A stretch of DNA of 12,694 bases from Azonexaceae bacterium (GTDB taxonomy: Bacteria > Pseudomonadota > Gammaproteobacteria > Burkholderiales > Rhodocyclaceae), in assembly GCA_009469665.1 (NCBI GenBank), contig SSTB01000254.1, positions 1-12,694 on the forward strand, given 5' to 3'. The notes beneath the pieces were generated by a model. It was given only the letters and a program-made list of their open reading frames with translations. It did no database searches and had not been told where the DNA came from. Position 1 is the first letter of the stretch; every line of letters begins with the position of its first letter. Positions 1-7,253 of this stretch are shown here, piece by piece. The position numbers and the translations under genes are program-made.

Positions 1-26
1 GCATGACGCCACAACAGCAAGTCCAT
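1..26 (-). CDS. sixA: Phosphohistidine phosphatase SixA, first codons only (partial)
   Basis: Only the first eight codons and two further bases are in the window. Read on the minus strand from the ATG at 26-24 they give MDLLLWRH, and the ninth codon begins GC. This matches the typical N-terminus of SixA-type histidine phosphatases, in which the Arg-His of a WRHA motif is the phospho-accepting active site. Five bases separate it from the stop codon of the CYTH/CHAD gene, and a GGAAG ribosome-binding site lies eight bases before the ATG. SixA-like genes often lie next to CHAD-domain genes, which supports the call. SixA proteins dephosphorylate phosphohistidine on phosphotransfer proteins. The rest of the gene lies outside the window, so the identification rests on this short match and on context. 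Confidence 0.6.
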
Positions 27-31
27 CGTCG

Positions 32-1504
32 CTACTTCCTTTTCCAGGGTTTCGATTGAGCCAGCCAGGTCTCCAGGGCCTCGGCTTGTTCGGCGAGCAG
101 GAGGGCGTGGCGACCGTGGAGCCAACCGAGAACGGGGCCGCTGCGGTGGCGGGCGGGAAGGCGGTGGAGGAGTTCCAGGGCAGTGACGTGGTCGTTGGCG
201 AGGCCCAGTTCGTCCTGTAGCTGGGCCAAGGCCGCGAGGTAGGGCTTCAGGCGCCGGCGGGGCAGCAGGGTGGCGAAGCACTCCAGGGTGTAACGCAATT
301 TCTTGATGCGGATGCGCAGACGGTGACGCTCGGCGTCGCTCAGGACGGCGTGGCGCCTGGCGAGGCGACGGGTTTGGCGGGACTGGCGATTGAGGGCTGC
401 GCGGGCGAACGCCTCCAGGTCGGCTGAAGCGGACGGCAGGCTCGCGAGGGCAGCGGTGAAATCCAGTAGAAGGCGGGGATGGTCGGGACCGGCAAGCTGG
501 CGGCGGAGCGCGTTGGCGGCCCGGGTGGCGCAGCGGCCCGCGGCGGCGGGGAGATGCCCCGCGCCGTGGTCTTGTGGGAATGCCGCAACGATGGGGGGCA
601 AGGTTTCGCCAAAGAAGACGTCCCAGTCGCGGGCGTCTCCAAGCGCTGCGGCAAGGGGGCGAAAAGCGGCGGACCAGGGGGCGGCAAAGCCCTGAGGCAG
701 GGTCCGGGCGAAGATTTTGAGGGCTGAGCGCAGGCGGCGCAAAGCGATGCGGGCCTGGTGCAGGTACTCGGGGTCGCACTGCGGTGCGAGGCCGCCCAGA
801 TTGCGCTGCAACTGGTCCAGGCAGGCCGAGGCGATGTGCTGGAAGGCGGCGATGGGAGTCAGATCCCGGGAGAGGGGCGGGATTTTCGCTTTGCAGGGCT
901 GCTTCGGCTCGCCGAGGAAGAGGCGGTAGCCCCGTTCCGCCTTGGAGGCGGAGGCAGGGCAGAGGGGGAGGGTCGCCTGGAGCTCCCGGGCGAGGGCGAA
1001 GAGGTCGCAGCGCTCGCCTGCGAGCAGTTCGAGTTCGACTTCGGCCAGGGCTTCGCTGCGCTCACCGCTGGCGATGGTCCCCAGGTCGAGGGCGACCTCC
1101 ACCCGGGAGCGGCCGTAGCTCAGGGTCCAGGCACGGCGGCGGAAGTGGGTGGTGAAGAGGGCGGTAAGGCGGGGGGCGATACCTTCCAGATCCTGACGCA
1201 GCTTGGGGTCATCGACGTGGCCAAAATCCCAGACTCCGGGCTGGGCCGCGGCTTCCCATTCGCTGCGGGCGGCCAGCCCGCCGACTGCCGGTTCGGTGGA
1301 CTTGACCGTGAGCAGCCAGGTCTTGCCGCGGCGGCGCAAGCGCAGGGCCACGCCACGCCTTTGGAGGGCGAAATCCGGCGTGTCGTAGTAGGTGTTCTGC
1401 AGGGTGTGGCTGACCGCGGGGAGAGGGGCCAGCAGGCGGTGGCGGCCCAGGTGCGGAGCGGCGGAGCGCGGCAGCGCCAGTTTCAGCTCGATTTCCGTCG
1501 CCAT
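32..1504 (-). CDS. CYTH and CHAD domain-containing protein
   Basis: This 490-aa protein has an N-terminal CYTH domain (about residues 1-200) and a C-terminal CHAD domain (about 215-485). The CYTH signature ExExK is E4-I-E6-L-K8. The basic strands RLRRR and TVK (about 55-69) and the acidic strand EVELEL (155-160) fit the metal/triphosphate tunnel fold. The CHAD domain shows its histidine/arginine-rich helices: HQARIALRRLRSALKIF near 249-265, LGDARDWDVF at 288-297 and LRIRIKKLRYTLECF near 396-410. CYTH members hydrolyse inorganic triphosphate or related polyphosphates. CHAD domains are known to bind polyphosphate. A triphosphatase or polyphosphate-associated role is therefore likely but not proven. 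The gene starts 13 bases after the Crp/Fnr stop codon, without a clear Shine-Dalgarno, and is followed by sixA after 5 bases, so it is probably cotranscribed with both. Confidence 0.93.
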   Translation of the reverse strand: MATEIELKLALPRSAAPHLGRHRLLAPLPAVSHTLQNTYYDTPDFALQRRGVALRLRRRGKTWLLTVKSTEPAVGGLAARSEWEAAAQPGVWDFGHVDDPKLRQDLEGIAPRLTALFTTHFRRRAWTLSYGRSRVEVALDLGTIASGERSEALAEVELELLAGERCDLFALARELQATLPLCPASASKAERGYRLFLGEPKQPCKAKIPPLSRDLTPIAAFQHIASACLDQLQRNLGGLAPQCDPEYLHQARIALRRLRSALKIFARTLPQGFAAPWSAAFRPLAAALGDARDWDVFFGETLPPIVAAFPQDHGAGHLPAAAGRCATRAANALRRQLAGPDHPRLLLDFTAALASLPSASADLEAFARAALNRQSRQTRRLARRHAVLSDAERHRLRIRIKKLRYTLECFATLLPRRRLKPYLAALAQLQDELGLANDHVTALELLHRLPARHRSGPVLGWLHGRHALLLAEQAEALETWLAQSKPWKRK

Positions 1505-1517
1505 GGCGCCGAGAGAC

Positions 1518-2240
1518 TCAGCGATCGTGGGCGCGCAGCCGGTCGATATCGGGAATGTGGATCTTGCGGCCTTCGACGACGATGAGGCCCAGTTCGGTCA
1601 GCTCGTGCAGGATGCGGGAAAAGTGCTCCTGGGTGAGATTGAGCCGGGAGGCGATGATGCCCTTGTTGGTCGGCAGGGTGACGGTGAGGTTCTTGCCGTG
1701 CTCGGTGGTCGGCACTTCGCGGATGAGGTAGCCGACAATGCGCTGCTTGCCCGAATGGAGCGAGTAGGACTCCACGTCGGTCATCAACTGATGCAGGCGC
1801 ATGGCCATGCCGGCGATCATCTTGCGGCAGAGGGTGGGGTCGCGCTCCAGTTCGTCGAAGATCACCGTTTTGGAAATGTGCAGGAGAAGCGAATCGGTCA
1901 GCGCCTGGGCGAAGACGATGTAGGGCTTGTCCATGAACATGATGGCCTCGCCGAAGCTGGCGCCCTGGCCGATGATTTCGACCACCTTTTCGCTGCCCTG
2001 GGGGGAGGTGAAGCCGAGCTTGATCTGGCCATAGACCACCAGATGGAAGCCGTTGCACGGGTCCCCCTTGTGGAACAGGATATCCCCCTTGCTGGAATGG
2101 ATTTCCCGGGTTCCGCGGGCGACCTTGGCGATTTCCTGGGGGGCGAGGCCGTTGAAGAGCGGGACGTGGGAGAGCAGCGCCTCGATGTTGATGGGGTGGC
2201 TTCCTTGCATGATCGGCTCGGCCAAGGGAAATCGAAGCAT
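1518..2240 (-). CDS. Crp/Fnr family transcriptional regulator (DNR/NnrR-like, probable NO-responsive activator)
   Basis: This 240-aa protein has the Crp/Fnr layout: an N-terminal cyclic-nucleotide-type beta-barrel (about 25-125), a long dimerisation helix (about 130-160) and a C-terminal winged helix-turn-helix (about 165-235). The recognition helix reads LTQEHFSRIL near 202-211, with E205, S208 and R209 forming the E-x-x-S-R set that FNR-type proteins use to read TTGAT half-sites. Only two cysteines (62 and 138) are present and there is no N-terminal four-cysteine cluster. This argues against an oxygen-sensing 4Fe-4S FNR and for the DNR/NnrR/DnrD kind, which sense NO and activate nor and nir genes. 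Its place 40 bases after norD fits that role, but the exact subgroup is inferred. An AGGTG ribosome-binding site 5 bases before the ATG at 2240 supports this start. Met11 (2210) is an alternative. Confidence 0.92.
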   Translation of the reverse strand: MLRFPLAEPIMQGSHPINIEALLSHVPLFNGLAPQEIAKVARGTREIHSSKGDILFHKGDPCNGFHLVVYGQIKLGFTSPQGSEKVVEIIGQGASFGEAIMFMDKPYIVFAQALTDSLLLHISKTVIFDELERDPTLCRKMIAGMAMRLHQLMTDVESYSLHSGKQRIVGYLIREVPTTEHGKNLTVTLPTNKGIIASRLNLTQEHFSRILHELTELGLIVVEGRKIHIPDIDRLRAHDR

Positions 2241-2280
2241 CTTGGCACCTGATTAGCCTGAAGGCAATACGCCCGAGGGC

Positions 2281-4122
2281 CTATTGACGGGTGAGCTGGG
2301 CGTAAAGGAGCGGCAGGCGCCGCGGCAATTCCTCCGGCTTCCTGATGACGCAGAACCCCGCGGGGCCGAAGAGGTAGGGCAGGTACGCGCCGGCTTCCCG
2401 GTCGATGGTGACGCAGAAGGGGGTGAGCCCCAGGCGGCGGGCTTCGAAGACGGCCATGCGGGTGTCCTCGATGCCGTAGCGGGAATCGTAGAGGTCCAGG
2501 TCGTTCGGTTTGCCGTCGGTGATGATGAGCAACAAGCGCCGGCCGGCCGGCTGCTCGGCCAGGATGGTGCTGGCCTGACGCAGCGCCGCGCCCATCCGGG
2601 TGTAGTAGCCGGGCTTGATGGCCAGGATGCGGCCCCGGGCCAGGCCGTCGTAGCGGGAAGCGAAATCCTTGAGCAGGTGGAAGCGGATGTTCTGCCGGCG
2701 CAGGGACGAGAAGCCGTAGATGCCGAAACGGTCGCCGGTGGCCGACATCGCTTCGGCGAAGAGCAGCAGCGAATCGCGGATGACGTCTACGATGCGGTGG
2801 CTGTCGGAGATCCAGGCATCGGTGGACATGGAAAGATCGGCCAGCAGCAGGCAGGCCAGATCCCGTTCGCAGCGGGCCTGGGCGAGATAGCTGCCAATGT
2901 CCGGCGTATGCCCCGAGGCTCGGTCGGCCACGTTGCGTACGCAGGCATCCACATCTAGTTCGGGTCCGTCGGGCTGGGCCTTCATCCAGCGGCGCTGGGG
3001 GGCGAGGGCGGCGAACTGGCCGCGCAGTTTCTTGGCGGTGGCGGCGAGGTCGGCGGGGAGCGCCGCGGGGGTGGCGTCCCGGGCGATCATGGGTTGTACC
3101 CGGCAATGGTCGGGGAGCAGGAGCGCGCTCCGGTAGTCCCACTCCGGCAGCGGCAGGCCGGGGCCGAGCGGCGCGTCGTCCTCGGCGGCGGAGGGTAGGT
3201 CCAGGTCGAACTTGACCCGGGAGACGCTGGTTTCCCCATCCCGGGTGAGGGAGAGCTTGTCGAGATCCTTGGCGGCATCCTTTGCGTTGGGGTCGAGGTC
3301 GTCGTCGTAGGCGCGATTGACCCGCACGTATTCGGTCCAGGTGGGCAGGCTTTCGGCACGGAAGCTGAAGACGAAGGCGTTCTTGTTTTCCGGCTTCGCC
3401 ACTTGTTCGGCCTTGTGCGCTTCCTTTTCCGTTTCGGAACTGCCGCTGCCCTCCGGGGGCGGCGGGCCGTCCCCTTCCGGCGTGTGGCCCGGCAAGGCAG
3501 CGCTAGGGGCGTCGATGAGCCAGAGCAGCACCGGCTGGGGAGGGCGGGATTTGCGCGAGGTGAGCGGGGGAAGGCCCACGACGCTGCCGGGGTCGGTCAA
3601 GGCATGGCGCAGGGCATTTTCCTGGGCAGCTTCGTCGGCCTGCATCTCGCCGGGTGCCATACGGCCGGTGAGATGGGCCGCCACCAGGCGTTCATAGCGG
3701 GGCCGAAGGCCGGGATAGTCGCGCAGCGCCGCCAAGGTTGCCCGCTGGTTGCGCACCAGCCAGGCTCTTTCAGGCGCCTCGTCGCTGGCGGCCAGCGCGG
3801 CCAGCCACAGATAGAGGTCGCGGTTGAGGGTCTTGTCGGGGAAGGCGGCGATCTCAGGCGGCAGCCGCAGGGTCTCGTCATCCCGGCGCGCCTGGGCCAC
3901 CCGCTCGCCGCTGCCAGCCACCCGTTGCAGCCAGCGGCGGCGGGCACCGTGGCTTTCGGCGGTGGCGGCGGCCACCTTCAGGCCGGGGTCGCCGCCGAAG
4001 GCGCGGAAGAGAATGCCGACAGTCTTCTCCACCTCGGCGAGCTTGACCGCCGCTTCCGGGTGGTGGCCGCCGGCGGCCTTGGTCACCCAGTTGTGCCAGA
4101 GTTTGCCGATGAATTCTTCCAT
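2281..4122 (-). CDS. norD: Nitric oxide reductase activation protein NorD (VWA domain)
   Basis: This 613-aa protein is predicted to be cytoplasmic, with no membrane segments. Its C-terminal von Willebrand factor A domain (about 422-610) carries the metal-ion-dependent adhesion site: D429-L-S431-M-S433, T508 in the GYYTRMG stretch, and T535-D536-G. The middle (about 215-245) is an acidic, Pro/Gly/Ser/Glu-rich linker typical of MoxR-partner VWA proteins. NorD works with the AAA+ protein NorQ to activate NOR, probably by inserting the non-haem iron FeB into NorB. The start at 4122 was chosen because its ATG shares one base with the stop of the upstream Fe-S protein gene (TGATG) and follows a GGAGG ribosome-binding site. 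The longer open frame to 4344 gives an Arg/Pro-rich shadow sequence. norD is separated from norQ here by two extra genes. Confidence 0.95.
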   Translation of the reverse strand: MEEFIGKLWHNWVTKAAGGHHPEAAVKLAEVEKTVGILFRAFGGDPGLKVAAATAESHGARRRWLQRVAGSGERVAQARRDDETLRLPPEIAAFPDKTLNRDLYLWLAALAASDEAPERAWLVRNQRATLAALRDYPGLRPRYERLVAAHLTGRMAPGEMQADEAAQENALRHALTDPGSVVGLPPLTSRKSRPPQPVLLWLIDAPSAALPGHTPEGDGPPPPEGSGSSETEKEAHKAEQVAKPENKNAFVFSFRAESLPTWTEYVRVNRAYDDDLDPNAKDAAKDLDKLSLTRDGETSVSRVKFDLDLPSAAEDDAPLGPGLPLPEWDYRSALLLPDHCRVQPMIARDATPAALPADLAATAKKLRGQFAALAPQRRWMKAQPDGPELDVDACVRNVADRASGHTPDIGSYLAQARCERDLACLLLADLSMSTDAWISDSHRIVDVIRDSLLLFAEAMSATGDRFGIYGFSSLRRQNIRFHLLKDFASRYDGLARGRILAIKPGYYTRMGAALRQASTILAEQPAGRRLLLIITDGKPNDLDLYDSRYGIEDTRMAVFEARRLGLTPFCVTIDREAGAYLPYLFGPAGFCVIRKPEELPRRLPLLYAQLTRQ

Positions 4123-5132
4123 CAGGCGCGACCTCCGGCGTCTTCGTCGGTGCGGGAGAGGGCCGAGAAGCGCGCTTCGTTGCGCTTGGCCTCGTCGCCG
4201 CTGACCCAACGCAGGAGCTGGCCCCGGGGGTTGTCGCGATTGACCGTGCCGCAGGCGGAGACGCACTGGCCGCACTGGGTGCAGGCGAACATCCAGCGTT
4301 TGACGTTGCGGGGTTTCAAGCGCATGGGGCAGACCGCATCGCACGCGCTTCCTTGCCCGCTAAGGCAATCGGCGCAATCGCTCAGTCGTTCCCGCTCGAA
4401 GCCGACCACCATGGCCTGTTTGTTGCCTATCCAGCCGAAGCTCTGGAAGAGGCCGATGGCACAGGCATAGCGGCAGAACAGGTGGCGGGCGAAGAGGAAT
4501 TCCAGGCTCAGTACGGTGGTGGCCGCCGTCAGGAAGATCACCTCGTAGGGGTAGAGGCTGAAGGTGAAAAGCCCGTGATAGACCTGGAAGGGCGGCATCA
4601 GGTAGGTGAGACCCACCAAGGCCCAGGCGAAGGCGAAGGCCACGGCGGCGGGGACGACGGCAAACCAGTAGCGGGAGTCGCGGGGAGTGGGACGGCCGTC
4701 CGGCTCCCAGGGTGGGGTGGTCTGCTTGTCCCAGATCGAGTGCTTGCCGCTGGCCATGAGCATCAGGCGATTGATCGTCTCGACTACGGAAAAATGGGGG
4801 CACAGCCAGCCACAATAGAGGCGGCCCCACTTCCAGGCCACGCCGATGATGAGGGCTAAAGTGCCGAGTACCGGGAGGAAGAGGAAGAGGACGATATTGC
4901 CCGCCGCCTGCAGGGAGCCGATGCGGCCGGCGATGAAATCGTCCATGCCCAGATCCCAGACGTAACCGAGGAAGTAGGCGTGATTCTCGGTGAGGTCGTA
5001 GCGGAAGAGGTCGAAGACCGGCGTCACCGTGAACAGGGTAAAGAAGGCCATCTGGGCCAAGAGGCGATACCGTTGCAGGGCGGGCTTTCCGGTCGTCGCG
5101 GCGGCGGGAGGTGCGGCGGCCGCCTCAGGCAT
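4122..5132 (-). CDS. Membrane-bound 4Fe-4S protein (NapH/CcoG-like polyferredoxin) in the nor cluster
   Basis: This 336-aa integral membrane Fe-S protein has transmembrane segments near residues 23-40, 74-100, 155-178 and 190-215. It carries the CGWLCP motif at 107-112 and a second C220-x3-C224 motif, both typical of the NapH/NosR/CcoG (RdxA) superfamily. Two cysteine clusters follow in a soluble C-terminal part: C253, C256, C264 and C268-Pro, then C284-x2-C287-x2-C290-x3-C294, consistent with two 4Fe-4S centres. Family members pass electrons across or along the membrane (NapH, NosR) or assist metal-centre assembly (CcoG). Its position between norQ and norD suggests electron supply to, or metal-site maturation of, NOR, but this is inference. 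It overlaps the preceding 3-TM gene by 8 bases and norD by one base, so it is almost surely translated as part of this operon. Confidence 0.9.
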   Translation of the reverse strand: MPEAAAAPPAAATTGKPALQRYRLLAQMAFFTLFTVTPVFDLFRYDLTENHAYFLGYVWDLGMDDFIAGRIGSLQAAGNIVLFLFLPVLGTLALIIGVAWKWGRLYCGWLCPHFSVVETINRLMLMASGKHSIWDKQTTPPWEPDGRPTPRDSRYWFAVVPAAVAFAFAWALVGLTYLMPPFQVYHGLFTFSLYPYEVIFLTAATTVLSLEFLFARHLFCRYACAIGLFQSFGWIGNKQAMVVGFERERLSDCADCLSGQGSACDAVCPMRLKPRNVKRWMFACTQCGQCVSACGTVNRDNPRGQLLRWVSGDEAKRNEARFSALSRTDEDAGGRA

Positions 5133-5532
5133 CGCGGGGGCCGATCAGCGGAAATCGCCAGGCTTGCCCGGCCAGGGCCTTGGACAGGCCGAACATGCCG
5201 AAGAGCACCAGGGTTGAGTGGAAGCAGGTGAAATAGAGAATCACCAGCACCCAGGTCCATTCCCAGTGCAGGCCACCGAGGGCGATGAACAAGGCCGACA
5301 GGCTGACGATGAGGATGCCGCCGTAAAGGCTGACCCAAAAGGTCTGGCGCAGATGAGCGCGGGCCAGCGGCGGTGCCGTCGGGCCGCGCTTGAACCACAG
5401 CCAGGCCAGCACCGCGAAGGCGATGCCTGGGGCCAGCAGCAGATTGGTCAGGTAGAGGGATTCGGCGACTACGGCCAGGCCCTGACCATCGACCCGCGGC
5501 GCGGTCGAGAACTTATCGCCCGAAAGTGGCAT
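5125..5532 (-). CDS. Small integral membrane protein of unknown function, nor cluster-associated
   Basis: I do not recognise a named family for this 135-aa protein. It has three likely transmembrane segments (about 26-47, 66-86 and 90-118). The last is rich in Trp and aromatic residues and contains Cys103 and His105 in the stretch YFTCFHSTLVLFGMFGL. Cys103 and His105 are possible metal or haem ligands, but nothing proves this. The ATG lies 20 bases inside the end of norQ and the stop codon lies 8 bases inside the start of the Fe-S protein gene. This double overlap is good evidence that it is a real gene, translationally coupled to both neighbours. A partnership with the Fe-S membrane protein, for example as its membrane anchor or haem-bearing partner, is a guess from context. 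No Shine-Dalgarno better than GGAAA, about 10 bases before the ATG, is seen. Confidence 0.85.
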   Translation of the reverse strand: MPLSGDKFSTAPRVDGQGLAVVAESLYLTNLLLAPGIAFAVLAWLWFKRGPTAPPLARAHLRQTFWVSLYGGILIVSLSALFIALGGLHWEWTWVLVILYFTCFHSTLVLFGMFGLSKALAGQAWRFPLIGPRDA

Positions 5533-6301
5533 TGACGATTTCCATCAGTGCTTCCACCGTTTCCTCGTCGTCGGTGAGACTTTCCACCAGGGCGGCGCGG
5601 CAGGCGGCGGTGACGTCGAAGCCCGATTTGATGAGGGTGGCGGCATAGACCAGCAGGCGCGTGCTGGCGACCTCTTCCAGGTCGCGGTCCTTGAGGGCGC
5701 GGAAGGCCTTGCCGATCCCCACCAGGCGCTTGGCCAGGTCGGCATCGCAGCCCGTCTCGCCGATGAGGATGGACTGCTCCCGTTCGGCGCTGGGAAAGTC
5801 GAAGCGCATGGAGACGAAGCGCTGGCGGGTGGAGGGCTTGAGGCCCTTGAGGAGGTTCTGGTAGCCGGGGTTGTAGGAAACCACCAGCATGAAGTTGTCC
5901 GGCGCTTCCAGGGTTTCGCCGGTACGGTCGATGGGCAGGATGCGGCGGTCGTCGGCCAGGGGGTGCAGGACCACGGTGGTGTCCTTGCGCGCTTCCACCA
6001 CTTCGTCCAGGTAGCAGATGCCGCCTTCGCGTACGGCGCGGGTGAGGGGACCGTCGCACCAGTAGGTGCCCTGGTCGGAGATCAGGTGGCGGCCCACCAG
6101 GTCGGCGGCGGTAAGGTCGTCGTGGCAGGCCACGGTGTAGAGCGGCAGGCCCAGGCGCGCTGCCATGTGGGAGACGAAGCGGGTCTTGCCGCAGCCGGTA
6201 GGCCCCTTGATGAGGAGCGGCAGGCGTTCCCGGTAGGCGTGCTCGAAAAGGGCGATCTCGTTGCCGGAGGGTTCGTAGAAGGGCAGGGAATGGTCGGTCA
6301 T
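5513..6301 (-). CDS. norQ: NorQ, MoxR-family AAA+ ATPase for nitric oxide reductase activation
   Basis: This 262-aa AAA+ protein has Walker A GPTGCGKT at 33-40 and Walker B ICYLDE at 95-100. A sensor-1 Asn lies in VSYNPG (N144), and the arginine-bearing stretch KPSTRQRF (155-162) follows. Length and motifs match NorQ/CbbQ of the MoxR family. With NorD it forms a chaperone-like complex that remodels NorB so that the catalytic non-haem iron can be loaded; without it NOR is made but inactive. The ATG lies three bases after the norF-like stop codon and has no clear ribosome-binding site, so translational coupling is likely. The 3' end overlaps the small membrane protein gene by 20 bases. The identification is firm because of both the motifs and the neighbours. 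Confidence 0.95.
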   Translation of the reverse strand: MTDHSLPFYEPSGNEIALFEHAYRERLPLLIKGPTGCGKTRFVSHMAARLGLPLYTVACHDDLTAADLVGRHLISDQGTYWCDGPLTRAVREGGICYLDEVVEARKDTTVVLHPLADDRRILPIDRTGETLEAPDNFMLVVSYNPGYQNLLKGLKPSTRQRFVSMRFDFPSAEREQSILIGETGCDADLAKRLVGIGKAFRALKDRDLEEVASTRLLVYAATLIKSGFDVTAACRAALVESLTDDEETVEALMEIVNATFGR

Positions 6302-6304
6302 CGG

Positions 6305-6574
6305 TTATTTGAGGCTGAGCCAATAGGCGAGAAGGATGAGGCTGGAAACCAGTATAAGCCAGCCCTCCAGCACGACGCGCCACAGCAGGGGGGCGCCGCG
6401 CAGTTCCATGAAGTCGAGGATCACCAGGCGCCCCTTGACGAAAGCGATGGCCAGCATGGCCACGATGGCGCCGGTGCCGGCGGCGCCGGCTTCGCCGAGG
6501 TACCAGGTGATGCCGGTGGCAACGAGGAGCACCAGCCAGGCGCGGTGGGCGGGGTTTTTGAGGAAGGCGTTCAT
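6305..6574 (-). CDS. norF: NorF-like / cytochrome c oxidase subunit IV-type small membrane protein
   Basis: This 89-aa protein has three predicted membrane segments (about 12-27, 32-50 and 66-86). The hydrophobic pattern with the central stretch KGRLVILDFMELRGAP is characteristic of prokaryotic oxidase subunit IV (COX4-like) proteins, which sit beside NorE in many nor clusters as NorF. NorE and NorF are accessory to the NorCB catalytic pair and are not strictly needed for NOR activity in all species. The start at 6574 is preferred to an in-frame ATG at 6610 because it makes a classic ATGA four-base overlap with the norE stop codon. The upstream start would extend 39 bases into norE. The norF symbol follows position and topology, so it is less certain than the call as a subunit IV-like protein. 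Confidence 0.85.
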   Translation of the reverse strand: MNAFLKNPAHRAWLVLLVATGITWYLGEAGAAGTGAIVAMLAIAFVKGRLVILDFMELRGAPLLWRVVLEGWLILVSSLILLAYWLSLK

Positions 6575-7146
6575 CGCATCACGTAAACCAGGGGGAATAG
6601 CACGATCCACAGCAGATCGACCATGTGCCAGTAGGCAGCGCCGCTCTCCAGGCCATGGGCGTCGTGGCTGCCATAGGCGCCTTTCCTGGCCTGCACCCAG
6701 AGGATGGCGAGGATCACCATGCCGAGAATGACGTGCATGAAGTGGAAGAAGGTGAGCGAGATGTAGAACATGTAGAAAGTGTTGGTGGACAGCGAGATGC
6801 CGGCCCCGAACTTTTCCGCGTACTCGAAGATCTTCACCGCCAGGAAGCAGCCGCCGCAGAGAAAGCCGAGCAGGATGTTGCGCGGCACGCCGGCCCTGTC
6901 GTCGCGATGAGCGGCCTGAACGGCCAGCACCACGAACCAGGAGCCGGTCACCAGCAGGACGGTGTTCAAGGCCCCGGCATTGCGGTCCAGGGTCTGCTGG
7001 TAGAGGTTGAACATCTCCACGTTTTTCGTGCGGGCGAAGGCGTAGGAGGCGAAGAAGACGGCGAAGGCCAGCATCTCGGCCAGGATGAAGACCCAGATGG
7101 CGAGGTCGCCGGGCAGGCGCTTGACGGGGGAGGCGAGGGCAGTCAT
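6571..7146 (-). CDS. norE: NorE, cytochrome c oxidase subunit III-like protein of the nor cluster
   Basis: This 191-aa protein has five predicted transmembrane helices (about 14-34, 60-78, 91-109, 125-150 and 172-190). It carries the subunit III motifs GDLAIWVFILAEM near the N-terminus, FHFMHVILGM at 134-143 and YWHMVDLLWIVLFPLVYV at the end. The length is normal for NorE and shorter than true oxidase subunit III. It is the first gene of the second nor unit. The ATG at 7146 was chosen because the family motif begins a few residues later and because the predicted transcription start (about 7148) would exclude the in-frame ATG at 7170. Neither start has a Shine-Dalgarno, which fits leaderless or near-leaderless translation. 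The stop overlaps the norF-like start by four bases. Confidence 0.93.
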   Translation of the reverse strand: MTALASPVKRLPGDLAIWVFILAEMLAFAVFFASYAFARTKNVEMFNLYQQTLDRNAGALNTVLLVTGSWFVVLAVQAAHRDDRAGVPRNILLGFLCGGCFLAVKIFEYAEKFGAGISLSTNTFYMFYISLTFFHFMHVILGMVILAILWVQARKGAYGSHDAHGLESGAAYWHMVDLLWIVLFPLVYVMR

Positions 7147-7147
7147 G

Positions 7148-7196
7148 GGGGCGGATGATAGCCGGCGCATCGTGGGAGGGACTTGATATGACCCAA
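7148..7196 (-). promoter_or_regulatory. norE promoter with FNR/DNR-like box
   Basis: On the minus strand a TTGGG-TCAT-ATCAA box (7196-7183) matches 8 of 10 defined bases of the FNR/DNR consensus TTGAT-N4-ATCAA. A TATCAT -10 hexamer lies at 7160-7155, which predicts a start near 7148. The box centre (7189.5) is then exactly 41.5 bases upstream, the class II activator position. There is no good -35 box, as expected for an activator-dependent promoter. The start lies two bases before the norE ATG. The same box read toward the plus-strand gene has no -10 at the matching distance. Confidence 0.6.
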
Positions 7197-7253
7197 GAAG
7201 CGGGAGATCGGAGCTTTCCCGGAGCGGGGGAGGCCGAGGCGTTTTATCAGGGC

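Noticed and set aside
758..1585. Long open frame on the plus strand opposite the CYTH/CHAD gene
   Set aside because: It is a shadow frame of high-GC coding DNA. The opposite frame has clear CYTH and CHAD motifs, while this one shows no recognisable domain.
2249..2262. FNR-like sequence TTCAG-GCTA-ATCAG (minus strand) just before the Crp/Fnr start
   Set aside because: It matches 7 of 10 bases but its centre is only about 15 bases from the ATG at 2240, and no -10 hexamer lies at the activator distance. It could be an autorepression site at most.
4123..4344. In-frame N-terminal extension of norD
   Set aside because: It lies wholly inside the Fe-S protein gene and encodes an Arg/Pro-rich string with no family match. 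The ATG at 4122 has a ribosome-binding site and a stop-start overlap.
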